Assembly: GCA_965262665.1 (NCBI GenBank)
Contig: CBDHFR010000004.1
Span: forward strand, 2,976,001-3,040,000
From: CBDBND01 sp965262665
GTDB lineage: Bacteria > Pseudomonadota > Alphaproteobacteria > Rhodospirillales > Rhodospirillaceae
Direction: 5' to 3'
Length of the DNA stretch: 64,000 nucleotides
Shown: in pieces, positions 24,808 through 34,584 of the stretch
Layout: each line of letters starts with the position of its first letter
Numbering within the stretch: position 1 is the first letter of the stretch
The notes under the pieces: generated by a model
The model's input: only the letters and a program-made list of their open reading frames with translations
Told to the model about the DNA's origin: nothing
The model's database searches: none
Position numbers and translations under genes: made by a program

Positions 24808-25866
24808 GAGCGTTTCCGAGGTTGAATGAATCAATATTTTGTTGTCATGGTCTTGGCGGACTGATTCGATAGCCGCTTTGGCGGGGGCATCGTGGCTGTA
24901 TCGGAAGACCTGCGTATTCGTTTGGCGAGGAAAGTGGCGTCGGGCATGTCGCGCCGTCAGGCGGCGGCCCTTTTTGAGGTGAGCGCAAGCTCGGCGGTGC
25001 GGTATGTCGGGCGATATGAAGACGAGGGGACTGTCGCGGTCAAGCCACGGCCGTCGCGCCAGCGCCGTCTTGATCCTTACGGCGAGGATATCCTGCGCTG
25101 GATTAAGGAGACGCCAGACCCGACACTGCAAGAGCTGTCTGAGCGTCTGGACGAAGTTCACCAAGTGATTGCGCCGACTTCGACGATTAATGACTGGTTC
25201 CGCGCGCGCAAGATCAGCTTTAAAAAAAACCGCCCACGCCAGTGAACAGGAACGCGCGGATGGGCAGGCAGCACGCGTGGTTTGGCGCCAACGTCAGGCC
25301 CGGCTCCCGGCCCATCCCGAGCGGGTCGGCAGGATCGTGTTCCTTGACGAAACAAGTATCAATACCAAAATGGCGCGCCTGCGGGGGCGCTGTCCCAGCG
25401 GCCAGCGGATGGTTGCCGCCATTCCCCATGGTCATTGGAAAACCATGACCTTCATTGCCGGATTGCGCGGTGACGGCCTGACCGCGCCCTGGGTGCCCTG
25501 ATTTGATCGAGGGCGCCATGGACGGTGATGCATTCGAGCAGTACATCAAAACGCAACGCGCCCCGACCCTTCAAAAAGGCGCTGTTGTTGTCCCCGGCAA
25601 TCTGCCGGCCGACAAACGCGACGGTGCCAGGCGGGCGGTTGAAAAGCGGGGCGCATGGCTTTTGTTCCTGCCGCCCTATGCGCCGGACTTCAACCCGATC
25701 GAGCTCGCATTTTCAAAGTTCAAAGCTCACATGAAGCGCTTAAAACCCCGCACCATCGATGGTCTGTGGAAAGCCGCCGGTAACGTCTGCGGCCTCTTCA
25801 ATCACGAGCACTGCAGGAACTTCTTGGTTGCTGACGGCTATGCGTCAGAATAAATCGGAAATGCCC
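24808..25866 (+). mobile_element. IS630-type insertion sequence IS-C, copy 1
   Basis: 1059 bp between TA dinucleotides at 24806-24807 and 25867-25868. The ends are GAGCGTTTCCGA and, as complement, GGGCATTTCCGA, imperfect inverted repeats. Copy 2 at 44125-45183 has exactly the same length in the opposite orientation. It lies between leuC and the enoyl-CoA hydratase gene. Confidence 0.88.
24892..25853 (+). pseudogene. IS630-family transposase of IS-C copy 1, split over three frames
   Basis: From ATG 24892: an HTH region (VSEDLRIRLARKVASGMS, RRQAAALFEVSASSAVRY) and a winged region (ETPDPTLQELSERLDE). The frame breaks at a run of eight A after SFKK (about 25220). The DDE half resumes as FLDETSINTKMARLRGRCP (first Asp) and breaks again at about 25500, where one extra T in GCCCTGATTTG must be skipped to reach GDAFEQYI. 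It ends with LLFLPPYAPDFNPIELAFSK (the Glu). Copy 2 has seven A at the first site, which is in frame. The second break is shared by both copies. The A run may be a programmed slippage site; the shared break suggests an inherited defect. Confidence 0.8.
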
Positions 25867-25897
25867 TAGACGCAACGCTGGCCTGAGAGGACTCATA

Positions 25898-26671
25898 ATG
25901 ACCACCGACACTGTAACCGTCGAGCGGGATGGCGGCTTGGCCGTCGTCCGTTTCGATCGCGGAGGCAGCCTCAATGCCTTCGATCAAGACACCATTCTGG
26001 CTCTCACCGAAGTAGCCCAGGCGTTTCAGTCTGACCTTGAAACTCATGCGGTTGTATTGACAGGAGCGCCGGATGTTTTTTCTGCGGGCATTGACCTCAA
26101 GGACTGGCGCATGTGGCAGCAGGACGACATGTCGGACCTTGAAAAGCGAGAGATCTTTTATCGCGGGGTCCGCCTATGTCAGGCTTGGGAAGACATGCCT
26201 CAGGTCACCGTTGCCTCCATCGAAGGACTGGCGATTGGCGCAGGCTGTGCCATAGCGATGGCCTGTGACTTTCGCATCATGGCCGAAGGGGCGTTTCTTC
26301 AAGTCCCCGAAGTAAAGATCGGTTTAAATTTACAATGGGACGCGCTACCCCGCTTGATTTCGCTGGTGGGTCCCGCCAAAGCCAAACGCATTTGTTTCTT
26401 ATGTGAGCGTATGCCGGCCAAGCAGGCCTTGGAATGGGGCTTGGTAGACGAACTGGCCATGGATGGCGCGTGCCTGCAACATGCGGAAGCCATGGCCCGG
26501 AAAACGCTGGCCATGCCCGCGGTGACGGTGCGCATGGTAAAAGAGGCCATTAATGCGACGGCCAACGCGCTCCATAAGGCAACGGCTTATGCGGACGCCG
26601 ATCAGAGCCAATTGTCCGGCGCTTTTGCCGAAGCCGTGTCTGCGCGAGACGCGTTTGCTAAACGGAATTGA
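25898..26671 (+). CDS. Enoyl-CoA hydratase/isomerase family protein
   Basis: 257 residues of crotonase fold. The oxyanion-hole segments are visible: AGIDLKDW (about residue 63-70) and ASIEGLAIGAGCAIAMACD (about 105-123), with FRIMAEGAFLQVPEVKIGL after it. Of the two hydratase glutamates, the one in SIEG aligns roughly with the helix start, and the position in PEVKIGL carries Glu, so hydratase activity is possible, but other crotonase reactions are equally open. C-terminal helices run to the stop. ATG 25898 is preceded by TGAGAGGACTCATA. IS-C lies 30 bases upstream, so the native promoter may be displaced. It converges with the TonB receptor gene. Confidence 0.87.
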   Translation: MTTDTVTVERDGGLAVVRFDRGGSLNAFDQDTILALTEVAQAFQSDLETHAVVLTGAPDVFSAGIDLKDWRMWQQDDMSDLEKREIFYRGVRLCQAWEDMPQVTVASIEGLAIGAGCAIAMACDFRIMAEGAFLQVPEVKIGLNLQWDALPRLISLVGPAKAKRICFLCERMPAKQALEWGLVDELAMDGACLQHAEAMARKTLAMPAVTVRMVKEAINATANALHKATAYADADQSQLSGAFAEAVSARDAFAKRN

Positions 26672-26686
26672 TCGGTTGAGTCGATT

Positions 26687-29290
26687 TCAAAACGCGGCGT
26701 TCAAACGGAGATAGACGTTCCGGCCGCGGGGATCATGCACCTTGGAGTCATAACCGGCCGTGGTCGCCACATCGGGCGGGTCTTGATCAAAAATATTGGT
26801 CGCACCGAGCGTTAACACCGAACTCTTGTCTGCGTCACCAAAGGCGGCGGGTAAAGTGGCACGCACTTGGGCATGGACGGTGATGTGATTGTCCACCGGC
26901 AAATTGTTTTGATCGTCTAAATAACCGGAAATAGTCTTGGCAAAGACAGCGGCGGCGAAGCGATCCTGTGACCAAGTGGCGCCCAATGTGGTGCGCCATT
27001 TTGGCAACGACCGGGCAAAGGTGCGGAAATTTCGACTACCTGAAACGTCACGCTTGAGCCCGCCCGGTGTTGTCTGAATCGCATATTTATTGATGTAAGT
27101 GATATCAGCAGACAGGGACCATTTATCAAGTCCTGAGTTGAAGGTGTAAACCCCTTTGACATCAAAGCCGTCTGTCGTCACCACTGGCGCGTTGATGTAA
27201 TTTGTATCGACACGCAGGATCTGACCAGCGTCGCGAATGATTTTAGGATCAAACGGATCCGCATCGACGATAGCCTGAGCGCTTTCTTTGACAATGATGT
27301 CTTTGTAATCGAAGCGCCAATAATCGGCGTCTATGGTCAATCCATCGACAGGCGTGACGGTGACACCGACGTTGTAGACGTCCGCCTGCTCCGGATCGAG
27401 CGTGTCCGTGCCGACGGTGCGCACACCACGAAACACGGCGGAACCGGAGATTGGGTCGATGATATTCTGCAATACCGTCTGAGACGAAAACCGCTGAAAC
27501 ACACTAGGCGCCCGGAAGGCGGTGCCAAAAGAAGCGCGGGTCCGCAGCCAATCGGTCGGCCGCCACGACAGACTGACCTTCGGGTCGATAGAGTCTGGAC
27601 CACCTTCGTAGGCTTCATGACGCAGCGCCAGTTGCACATCCAGTTTTGGCGTTAGAGGCATATTGATTTCACCAAACAGCGCAGTGACCGTCCGGTTGCC
27701 GGCAAAGTCCGGCCCGCCGATGAAAAACAGATAATTTTCCGCGTTGAACTGATCGTCGAGATCGCCGGTGATCTCTTCCCGACGCACCTGCCCGCCCAAG
27801 GCTAAAGTGAGAAAGCCTGAGCTCAATTCAGCAAGCGAGCCCGTGATCAAACCGTCGACGGAAAACAGAGAGGTTTCGTAGTCGTAGGTGGCCAAGGACA
27901 AAAAGTCTGTAATTACTGCTGGATCGTTGAACGTGGCGTTGCCGGGCTGCGCCGAAATGGCCGAACCGAAGGGATTGAAAAAGAGATCGTTGTTGAGTCC
28001 GCCCTGACCATTCAAGGCTGCGTCGAACCGGTCGGCCAACGCGTTGGTGATACCGACCACATAGCTGTTGGTACTGTAGGCGGTGGATAAGTCCCAGTCC
28101 CACTGGTCGCGCCATGTACCGCGCACGCCGCCCGCTACCCGCCAGGTTTCAGAGCGGTGGCGCACCAGGTTTACCGGCGCATCAGCACCGAGAGGCCGGC
28201 CGAGAAACAGCACCGGAGTTTGAAACACATTGCCTGGATTGTTGGCCGGAACCGTAGCCAGATTGAGGATGGGAAAAGATGGCGAAGTTCCTCGAGTCAC
28301 CTTTGTCCTGGCGTAGCCCGCTTCGCCATAAATTTCTACGTCACCCAGGCTTGCATCCATAGAGGCATAGCCGAGCCAACGACGTTCACGCGGGATCAAA
28401 TGGTAGAAGGGGGAGAAATCAAACCGGCAGGTGCCCAGTCCCGAACCTGGAACGGTTTCATTGGGCGTGCCACCGGTCACGCCGCAATCTGGATCGATCA
28501 CGCTCTGGGGTTCGCCCAGACCAAAAGGCAATGCCGGAAACGTCGGCGACGGCGCTAGGAGAATGAACGCTCCGGGCTGACCAAAGGAGGAAAATCCTTT
28601 GCCAATGGTGAATTCGCGTTCAGGTGACGGCAGCCATGACCGGTGCAGATAGCTAACGGACAAGAGCGTATTCAGCCGGTCCGTTTTCAGTCCATGCAAA
28701 GCGCGGAGCGTTATGTCTTCCTGTGACGACTGTGTGGTGCTGCCGTACTCACCCTCCACTTCCCAACCATCAACATCGGTCCGCGTGATGACATTGACCA
28801 CACCAGCCACGGCGTCGGTGCCGTAGAGCGCCGCCGCACCGTCCTTGAGGATTTCAATGCGGCCAACGGCGTTGAGTGGAACTAGCGCATTGATATCGAC
28901 AAAAGTTGAGCCGTCGTCGGCGACGCCACCGGATACGGTTTGCCGCCGCCCGTTCAACAGCATCAAGGTGGAATTGAGACCCAGACCGCGCAGATTGAAA
29001 TTCGACGTTCCGCTCGACAAATTCTGGGTAAAGACATCGGCGTTGAACTCGGATCCCGTGTTGAATGGCAAAACGTTTATGACATCGGCAACACCGGTGA
29101 GACCGTATTGAGTAAGGTCGCCTGCTGACACAACAACAAGGGGGGATCCGCTTCGCTCAAGCGTGCGCTTGACGTAAGACCCGGTCACCACAACTTCCCC
29201 CATCACCTCTTGAGCTGAAGTCGTGATTTCCAGGTTCGTCAAAAGAAATGCGATGACCGCGGCCAGTAATCCGCGGGGTAACGAACGCAT
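26687..29290 (-). CDS. TonB-dependent outer-membrane receptor
   Basis: 867 residues, full length. A signal sequence ends near TTSAQEV. The plug domain covers about residues 30-190, with EVVVTGSYVKRTLERSGSP, LRGLGLNSTLMLLNGRR and GRIEILKDGAAALYGTDAVAGVVNVIT. The 22-strand barrel follows, with the TonB-receptor signature DYWRFDYKDI and TLGATNIFDQDPP, and the terminal strand RNVYLRLNAAF ends in Phe as needed for Bam insertion. Such receptors with a RGLGLNSTL plug are common for plant or aromatic-derived compounds, but the ligand is not readable. It is divergent from a decayed tannase/feruloyl-esterase gene, a partner that would fit uptake of aromatic esters. No TonB box could be fixed. Confidence 0.93.
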   Translation of the reverse strand: MRSLPRGLLAAVIAFLLTNLEITTSAQEVMGEVVVTGSYVKRTLERSGSPLVVVSAGDLTQYGLTGVADVINVLPFNTGSEFNADVFTQNLSSGTSNFNLRGLGLNSTLMLLNGRRQTVSGGVADDGSTFVDINALVPLNAVGRIEILKDGAAALYGTDAVAGVVNVITRTDVDGWEVEGEYGSTTQSSQEDITLRALHGLKTDRLNTLLSVSYLHRSWLPSPEREFTIGKGFSSFGQPGAFILLAPSPTFPALPFGLGEPQSVIDPDCGVTGGTPNETVPGSGLGTCRFDFSPFYHLIPRERRWLGYASMDASLGDVEIYGEAGYARTKVTRGTSPSFPILNLATVPANNPGNVFQTPVLFLGRPLGADAPVNLVRHRSETWRVAGGVRGTWRDQWDWDLSTAYSTNSYVVGITNALADRFDAALNGQGGLNNDLFFNPFGSAISAQPGNATFNDPAVITDFLSLATYDYETSLFSVDGLITGSLAELSSGFLTLALGGQVRREEITGDLDDQFNAENYLFFIGGPDFAGNRTVTALFGEINMPLTPKLDVQLALRHEAYEGGPDSIDPKVSLSWRPTDWLRTRASFGTAFRAPSVFQRFSSQTVLQNIIDPISGSAVFRGVRTVGTDTLDPEQADVYNVGVTVTPVDGLTIDADYWRFDYKDIIVKESAQAIVDADPFDPKIIRDAGQILRVDTNYINAPVVTTDGFDVKGVYTFNSGLDKWSLSADITYINKYAIQTTPGGLKRDVSGSRNFRTFARSLPKWRTTLGATWSQDRFAAAVFAKTISGYLDDQNNLPVDNHITVHAQVRATLPAAFGDADKSSVLTLGATNIFDQDPPDVATTAGYDSKVHDPRGRNVYLRLNAAF

Positions 29291-29423
29291 AAGAAAGAGA
29301 CCTTTTTGGTTTGATTTTGACAGGTAGCTGAGCCCTTACTGCCGCTGTCGTAAAATAAACCCTTGGAAAAGACCAGCGCAGTGCTCCTTTCACCGGTTGC
29401 CTGAGCGCGATACAGTTGTAGAT

Positions 29424-30955
29424 ATGGCATTCTGGAAACCGATTGTTCTCTTTCTAGCGATCATCCTTGGGCGTCAACCGCATGCGGATGAGGCACTATG
29501 TGCAGCTGTGACCGGCACCGATTTGTCCGGACTGCCCGATGCACCGACACAGGTCATCCGCAGTCTCTTCCATGCGGAAGAAGGGATGATGCCGGCCCAT
29601 TGCCGGATCGAAGCGGTCGCCGCACCCCACATCGGCATTGAGGTTCGTATTCCAACGGCGCAGTGGAACGGCAAATCCCTACAACAGGGCTGTGGTGGGT
29701 CCTGCGGGCAGATCACCATTGTCACCGCCGACGATGCGCTGTCCCGAGGCTATGCCGTATCGACCACGGATCAGGGCCACCGGGGCTCCTTAGCTGACGC
29801 CAAATGGGCCTACAACGATCTCTCGGCGGAAGTGAATGCCGGCTTCCGCGCCACTCATGTCACACGGGGTGGTCACCGATGCCTTGATTGAAGCGCTGCA
29901 CGGGCGAATTGCCGAGCAACAGTATTTTCGCGGTTGCTCCAATGGCGGGCGGCAAGACATGCGGTCGTCACAGGTGTTTCCGGACGACTTCGACGGCATC
30001 ATTGCCGCCGCCGCCCCGCCCAGCAACAGCGCCACCCTTAACGGCTTGTGGGGTCTTTACATCAATCGTAATGACACCGGTGAACCGATCTTGACCGCTG
30101 ATATCCTGCCCAAAGTTCAGGCTGCTGTGCTGGACGCTTGTGATGATCTTGATGGCTTAACGGACGGCATCATCGGTGATCCCCGGCAATGTACCTTTGA
30201 TCCAGACACTCTCGTTTGTACCCGCGGGCAAACGGATGGCTGCATCATCCAGCAACAGGCAGACGTGCTTAAGAAAATTTACGATGGTCCACGCAACAGC
30301 CGGGGCCAAAAACTTGTCGTCGCCGGCCCGCCCATCGGATCCGAATTGGCGTAGCGTGCCTTCATCCCCAATTTGGGCGAAGGATTTTACAACAGCCGGC
30401 GGGAACGGCGGATCGACACCCTGCGCTACAGCGCTTTCATCATCGATCCCGGCCCCTCGTACGATTTCATCGACTTTGACTGGGACCGTGACCCTGCCCG
30501 GATGCGCGGCATGACCCCGGTGCTGGACGCGGTCAATCCCGACCTGCGCCGCTTCAACTCAGCTGGCGGTAAGATGCTGATGTACATCGGCACTCGGGAT
30601 TACATCCCAACCGAGAGCATGATCGATTATTACGAGACCGCCGAACGCATTGTTGGAGATCGCACCGAGACACAAGACTTTCTGCGTTTGTTTGTCATTC
30701 CCGGCATGGATCACTGCCAGGGTGGTCCCGGCGCCGGCTTCATTGATACCCTCAGCGCTCTTAACGACTGGGTGGAGAATGACAAAGCGCCCGACCGGCT
30801 CATCGGCGCCAATGTGAAATACCCAAGTGTGGTCTATGGCACCACGTTCCCGGTCTCGTCCTTACCCCACGAGCAGCTCCATCGTGATCCGGCGCTGTAT
30901 GCGGAAAGCGTCAACTTCACCCGCCCCCATTTCCCTATCCGGATGTGGCCCGGTA
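29424..30955 (+). pseudogene. Tannase/feruloyl esterase family protein, broken by one frameshift and one stop
   Basis: A secreted alpha/beta-hydrolase: signal sequence at residues 1-21 (MAFWKPIVLFLAIILGRQ), PAHCRIEA, QGCGGSCGQI, STDQGHRG, then the nucleophile motif YFRGCSNGGRQ, and GMDHCQGGPGAG with the histidine near the end. The first frame ends at 29891. One extra G in CGGGG (29868-29873) shifts it, and removing a G restores the conserved THVTRVVTDALIEAL. Further on, TAG at 30352-30354 interrupts the second frame after GSELA, with clear homology continuing (FIPNLGEGFYNSRR). Homology fades after ESVNFTRPHFP, where solute-binding-protein remnants begin. Opposite and next to the TonB receptor. 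Probably non-functional as read. Confidence 0.85.
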
Positions 30956-31103
30956 CACGGGATCAGGTGATGTTAAATCTGCCGAAAGCTTTGACCGTGT
31001 TTCGAAGAGTCCATGACGCTCTCATCGCGGGTATGTTCCTCGCCTGCGGATTCATAGACACCGCGTCCACGGAAACCATTCGCATCGGCATTCAAGGGTT
31101 GGC

Positions 31104-31547
31104 TTCGATCTTCCTACCTTAATTGTGCCGGGCGGCACGGCCAACTCACAGGACTGGTACCAGCAAATTGCGCAAGATTTGGCGTAGGTCGGCGTGCGCG
31201 TGGAACTGCGTCCGTCCACGCTGCCCAAATATCTTGAGTGCATGTACAACGGCGGTTGGCCCAGCCCAGCCTTTGCTATGTCTTCTTACACGTTCGATCC
31301 GCTCGCGACATATCGCTCGCGATCCTGTTCCTGGACTCATCCCTATCATTGTGACCCAACCATCATGCCTTTGATTGAGGCCGCCATGGCAGCCGAGACA
31401 CCCGAAGAACGCCGGCGCCTAACGGAAGACGTGCTGCGGCATGAACACGATATTCCACCGGGCATTTTTCTTTGGCAGGCGTTTCCTTTGAAGGTTTGGG
31501 ATCGCGGGTCAAAGCCTACTGGTCCGGGGGCGAGACCATGCGGGTAG
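31104..31547 (+). pseudogene. Fragment of a family 5 extracellular solute-binding protein (C-terminal part)
   Basis: The frame from 31104 reads LPTLIVPGGTANSQDWYQQIAQDLA, has a TAG at 31185-31187, and continues VGVRVELRPSTLPKYLE, then CDPTIMPLIEAAMAAETPEERRRLTEDVL and IPPGIFLWQAFPLKVWD. This is the C-terminal lobe of oligopeptide/dipeptide-type binding proteins (SBP_bac_5), similar in plan to the complete protein at 42371-43843. No start or N-terminal half is present: it abuts the tannase remnant. A remnant from deletion or recombination. Confidence 0.72.
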
Positions 31548-31580
31548 AGGACATCGCACTGCATTAACGTTGTGCTAGTG

Positions 31581-32153
31581 TTACGGTGGTCCGGTGTTTG
31601 GCACGCCGTTACCGATGTCAATCCACGTCTTGTGATGAGTTTTTTTGTACCGCGCTTCGAAACTATCTTTTTGTTGCAATGGCTCGACGACTTTACTGAA
31701 TGAGCAAAATCGAAGGGGCCGGTCAACATCGACCGCCAATGGCAAGGCAACAGTTTCCATTTGAAAGGGGCGACCAGTTGGACTGCTGAATTCAGAGAGT
31801 TCAATCAATCCGTAGGGATGCGAGACAACTATGACACAGCGGTGATCAAAGTTTTTCTTTAGTTCTTCTGGCAATGCGGCGCCTAAGATTTGATTGGTGC
31901 GATCCTCACCCCAAAGATCGACGAGACCTGTTCCCATGAAACGAACCAATAGGCCTTGGTCTGTCATTTCCATGATATGGACAAAGGAAATCAGTGTCGG
32001 ATCAGGATTGAGGAGAAAGTCTGTGGTGTGGGGCATGACTTGCACACCGGCCAAAACCTTCCACTGATCGAAAAACTGCTTACAGTCTTCCTCGGAGATC
32101 GCCGCCCCGTCTATCAAACCAAGCTCCCCCTTGCGACTGGATGGCTGCGCCAC
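31581..32153 (-). CDS. PAS-domain protein (PAS_5-like), about 190 residues
   Basis: A single PAS-like domain of the type often found as stand-alone proteins in Rhodospirillales, with family-style sequence LLVRFMGTGLVDLWGEDRT, VIVVSHPYGLIELSEF and METVALPLAVDVDRP. The role of such proteins is unknown. The GTG at 32153 is the most sensible start: the frame is open further upstream (to 32324), but that part runs antisense through the next gene's beginning. It is divergent from the alpha/beta-hydrolase gene. No output domain is attached. Confidence 0.65.
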   Translation of the reverse strand: MAQPSSRKGELGLIDGAAISEEDCKQFFDQWKVLAGVQVMPHTTDFLLNPDPTLISFVHIMEMTDQGLLVRFMGTGLVDLWGEDRTNQILGAALPEELKKNFDHRCVIVVSHPYGLIELSEFSSPTGRPFQMETVALPLAVDVDRPLRFCSFSKVVEPLQQKDSFEARYKKTHHKTWIDIGNGVPNTGPP

Positions 32154-32233
32154 CCGGATCGTATTCAGTACTAAGGCTGAATGTGGTTCAATTGTCCAAT
32201 CACGAAGACGAACGGGAAAATGGGGGATTGCAC

Positions 32234-33077
32234 AGTGACGACAGTTCAAATCAATCGCGCATTTGTCCGTATCGAGGAAGGTTTGGTGCACATCCGCACA
32301 TGCGGCGAAGACAACGGGGAGCACTTACCGGTCTATGTGGTTCATCCCTCACCTGCATCAGCCCGCGGCATGGAACCCATCATTAAGTTGTTTGGGCAGA
32401 CTCGCTCAGTCATTGCTCCCGATACTTTGGGCAATGGAGATTCAGCGCCACCATCGGAAGATTCTCCAGAGATTGATTACTTCGCTGATAGTGTTGTCCG
32501 CCTGCTTGATGCCATGGATATTGAAAAAATTGATTTCTATGGCAGTCACACAGGCGGGCGGATCGGTTGCGAGTTGGCCGGACAACATCCCGACCGTGTG
32601 CGGCGCGTTGTCTTAGATGGCATCACAGAATATGAGCCGGAATTAAAGACGCAGATCCTTGAGAATTACGCCCCGGCCATGCAGCCCGATGAATTTGGTG
32701 GCCATCTCTCTTGGGCGTTTCACTTTGTGCGTGATCAGGCGTTTTTCTTTCCTTACTTCTTGCGCGATGCGGAACACGCGCTGGGCAATCCGGGCCGCAC
32801 GCCGGAACACTTGCACGCCCATACCGTTGACGTCCTGAAAGGATTGACCACCTATCACAAACCTTATCTGGCCGCGTTCCGGTATCCTGCAAAGGAGCGT
32901 ATGCAACCGATCAAGGTGCCAACGCTGGTGATGGCCGGTGAGTCCGATCCGCCCCATCTCATCCGCGGCACCGAAGAAATGGCCGTGTTGTCCGATCTGG
33001 CGGAAATGAAAGTTGTCGGCCGGGGCGCGGCAGAAAAAGTCGCAGCCGCCACAGAGTTTTTTGACCGGGCTGAATAG
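32234..33077 (+). CDS. Alpha/beta hydrolase with histidine at the nucleophile position
   Basis: About 280 residues from GTG 32234; the frame is open from 32181, and another start at 32221 is possible. The fold is clear: VVHPSPASARGMEPIIKLF (oxyanion region), VIAPDTLGNGDSAPP, then KIDFYGSHTGGRIGCELA at the nucleophile elbow, and PTLVMAGESDPP near the acid. In the elbow pattern G-x-Nuc-x-G the third position is His (GSHTG), not Ser, Asp or Cys. A group of related proteins with HHTG-type elbows exists in my recollection, with no assigned chemistry. It precedes the GH43-like gene by 8 bases, so the two probably formed an operon. Confidence 0.75.
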
Positions 33078-33085
33078 GGGATTCC

Positions 33086-33545
33086 ATGAGTGACTCACAA
33101 ATGACACGGCCCGGCGGACCGGGGCTGATCTTTGGTCCGGGTCCAGACGGCTGGTGGGATTCCGAGCGGGTGTCCTGTCCGAAAGTGCTACGCGGCGACG
33201 ATGGCATTTGGCGTATGTGGTATTACGGCCGCGATGTGACCTTCGACCGTGAGATCGGGTTGCCGTCCGGCCGCATCGGGCACGCCGTTTCCAATGACGG
33301 CATTTCCTGGCAGCGGGTACGTGGCCCCGGCATCATGGGTTCTGTGCTCGACCCTCATCCCGACCCGGACCGGTTTGATTCCGCTCATGTGGGTCTCAGC
33401 GACATTCACAAGACAGGCGACACCTATTGGATGTGGTATTTCGGCGGCAGTGAGACCATCGACACTGCGCGGGGGTTCGAACGCAAAGGCTTTCCCCTGC
33501 GCGCAGGCATCGCCGTATCTCGGGACGGGATCCATTGGACGCGGA
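33086..33545 (+). pseudogene. GH43/DUF377-like glycosidase family protein, cut off after about 150 residues
   Basis: The N-terminal part has the repeating bladed-propeller motifs of five-bladed glycosidases: WDSERVSCPKVLRGDDGIWRMWYYGRD, then GRIGHAVSNDGISWQRV and GIAVSRDGIHWTR. In intact relatives these continue for several blades. Here family sequence stops at about 33540, and the recombinase reading frame begins at 33535. The gene was thus truncated by integration or recombination. ATG 33086 lies 8 bases after the hydrolase gene. Substrate is unknown. Confidence 0.7.
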
Positions 33546-34458
33546 CGGACCGACAGTGGGCGACCTTGCGGCGCGGTATCTGGACGAGCATGTGGCGGTG
33601 CGCTGCAAGCCGAAGACGGTGGCGATGTACCGTCTGAACGTCGAGAAGCACATCGTGCCCGCCCTCGGCAAATTGTCCGCGCCTGAGGTCGGTCAAACGC
33701 ACGTGGCGGAGCTGCATTACAAGCTCCGCGCTATGCCCGTCATGGCCAACCAGGTGGTGGACACGCTGTCACGGATATTCAAGACCGCGGAGGATCGGGG
33801 CCTTGTCCCGGCGGGGAGTAATCCCTGCCGCTATCAAGTCAAGTATAAGGAGCGTAAGCGCGAGCGGTTCCTGACGGAGGAGGAATTCCGCCGCCTGGGC
33901 CGGGTGTTGAGCGCGGCCGAGACCTGCCGCGGTGTCTCGGTGCATGCGGTGGCGGCGGTCCGGCTGCTGCTGCTGACCGGGTGCCGGCGCAACGAGATAT
34001 TGACGCTGCGTTGGGAGGACGTGGACCTGGAGGCGAATGAACTGCAACTCAGCGATAGCAAGACCGGCCCCAGGGCGATTTCACTGTCGCCCGAGGCGGT
34101 GCGGGTACTGACACAGTTACCGCGTGTTCCAGACAACCCGTGGGTCATTCCGGGAAAGGTCAAGGGCAGTTACATGCGCAACGTCAATGACCCGTGGAAA
34201 ATCATCCGGCAACGCGCTGGTCTGGCGGACGTGCGGCTTCACGATTTGCGCCACTCCTATGCCAGCCGGGCGCTGGCGCTGGGCGAAAGCCTGCCCATGA
34301 TCGGAAAGCTGCTTGGCCACAGTAAGATCGAGACGACGGCGCGCTATGCGCATCTTGCGCGGGATTCGGTGCAGGAGTCTGCAGCCCGCATCGCCGACAG
34401 CATCGCCGCCGACATCCTTGGGGGGCGATGGAGACAGGCTGCCGGGCTGCGTTTGTAA
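33535..34458 (+). CDS. Tyrosine recombinase (phage-type integrase), N-terminally truncated
   Basis: 307 codons from TTG 33535. The SAM-like core-binding domain (TVGDLAARYLDEHVAVR, about residues 6-100) and the catalytic domain (about 110-290) are intact: Arg in LLLTGCRRNEIL, HDLRHSYAS (His-x-x-Arg), LGHSKIETTARYAHL with the second His/Trp-position and the nucleophile Tyr. The usual N-terminal arm-binding domain (about 80-100 residues in P4-like integrases) is missing, and the frame begins right at the junction with the cut glycosidase-like gene. The start and the native promoter are therefore uncertain. No tRNA is adjacent and no attachment repeats were found. Confidence 0.85.
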   Translation: MDADGPTVGDLAARYLDEHVAVRCKPKTVAMYRLNVEKHIVPALGKLSAPEVGQTHVAELHYKLRAMPVMANQVVDTLSRIFKTAEDRGLVPAGSNPCRYQVKYKERKRERFLTEEEFRRLGRVLSAAETCRGVSVHAVAAVRLLLLTGCRRNEILTLRWEDVDLEANELQLSDSKTGPRAISLSPEAVRVLTQLPRVPDNPWVIPGKVKGSYMRNVNDPWKIIRQRAGLADVRLHDLRHSYASRALALGESLPMIGKLLGHSKIETTARYAHLARDSVQESAARIADSIAADILGGRWRQAAGLRL

Positions 34459-34529
34459 CGGTTCAAATAAACAAACGCTGTGAACCGCGCCGGGTTTGAC
34501 GGAGGGGGTTGGTCGATGTCCGAGCGGCT

Positions 34530-34560
34530 GAAGAACGACCTGGCCCGGATTTTGGGGGCA
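34530..34560 (+). mobile_element. IS3-type right-end scrap
   Basis: AAGAACGACCTGGCCCGGAT and the following TTTTGGGGGCA match, with few changes, the 3' end of the IS3 remnant at 55547-55578. It is a short scrap of a related element, immediately after the recombinase gene. No transposase codons remain here. Confidence 0.5.
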
Positions 34561-34584
34561 GGCCAGAACCCGGCAGCCCGGAAT

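Noticed and set aside
34459..34530. Possible tRNA or attachment site after the recombinase.
   Set aside because: The GGTTCAAATAAAC motif is not part of a cloverleaf, and no flanking repeat pair was found.
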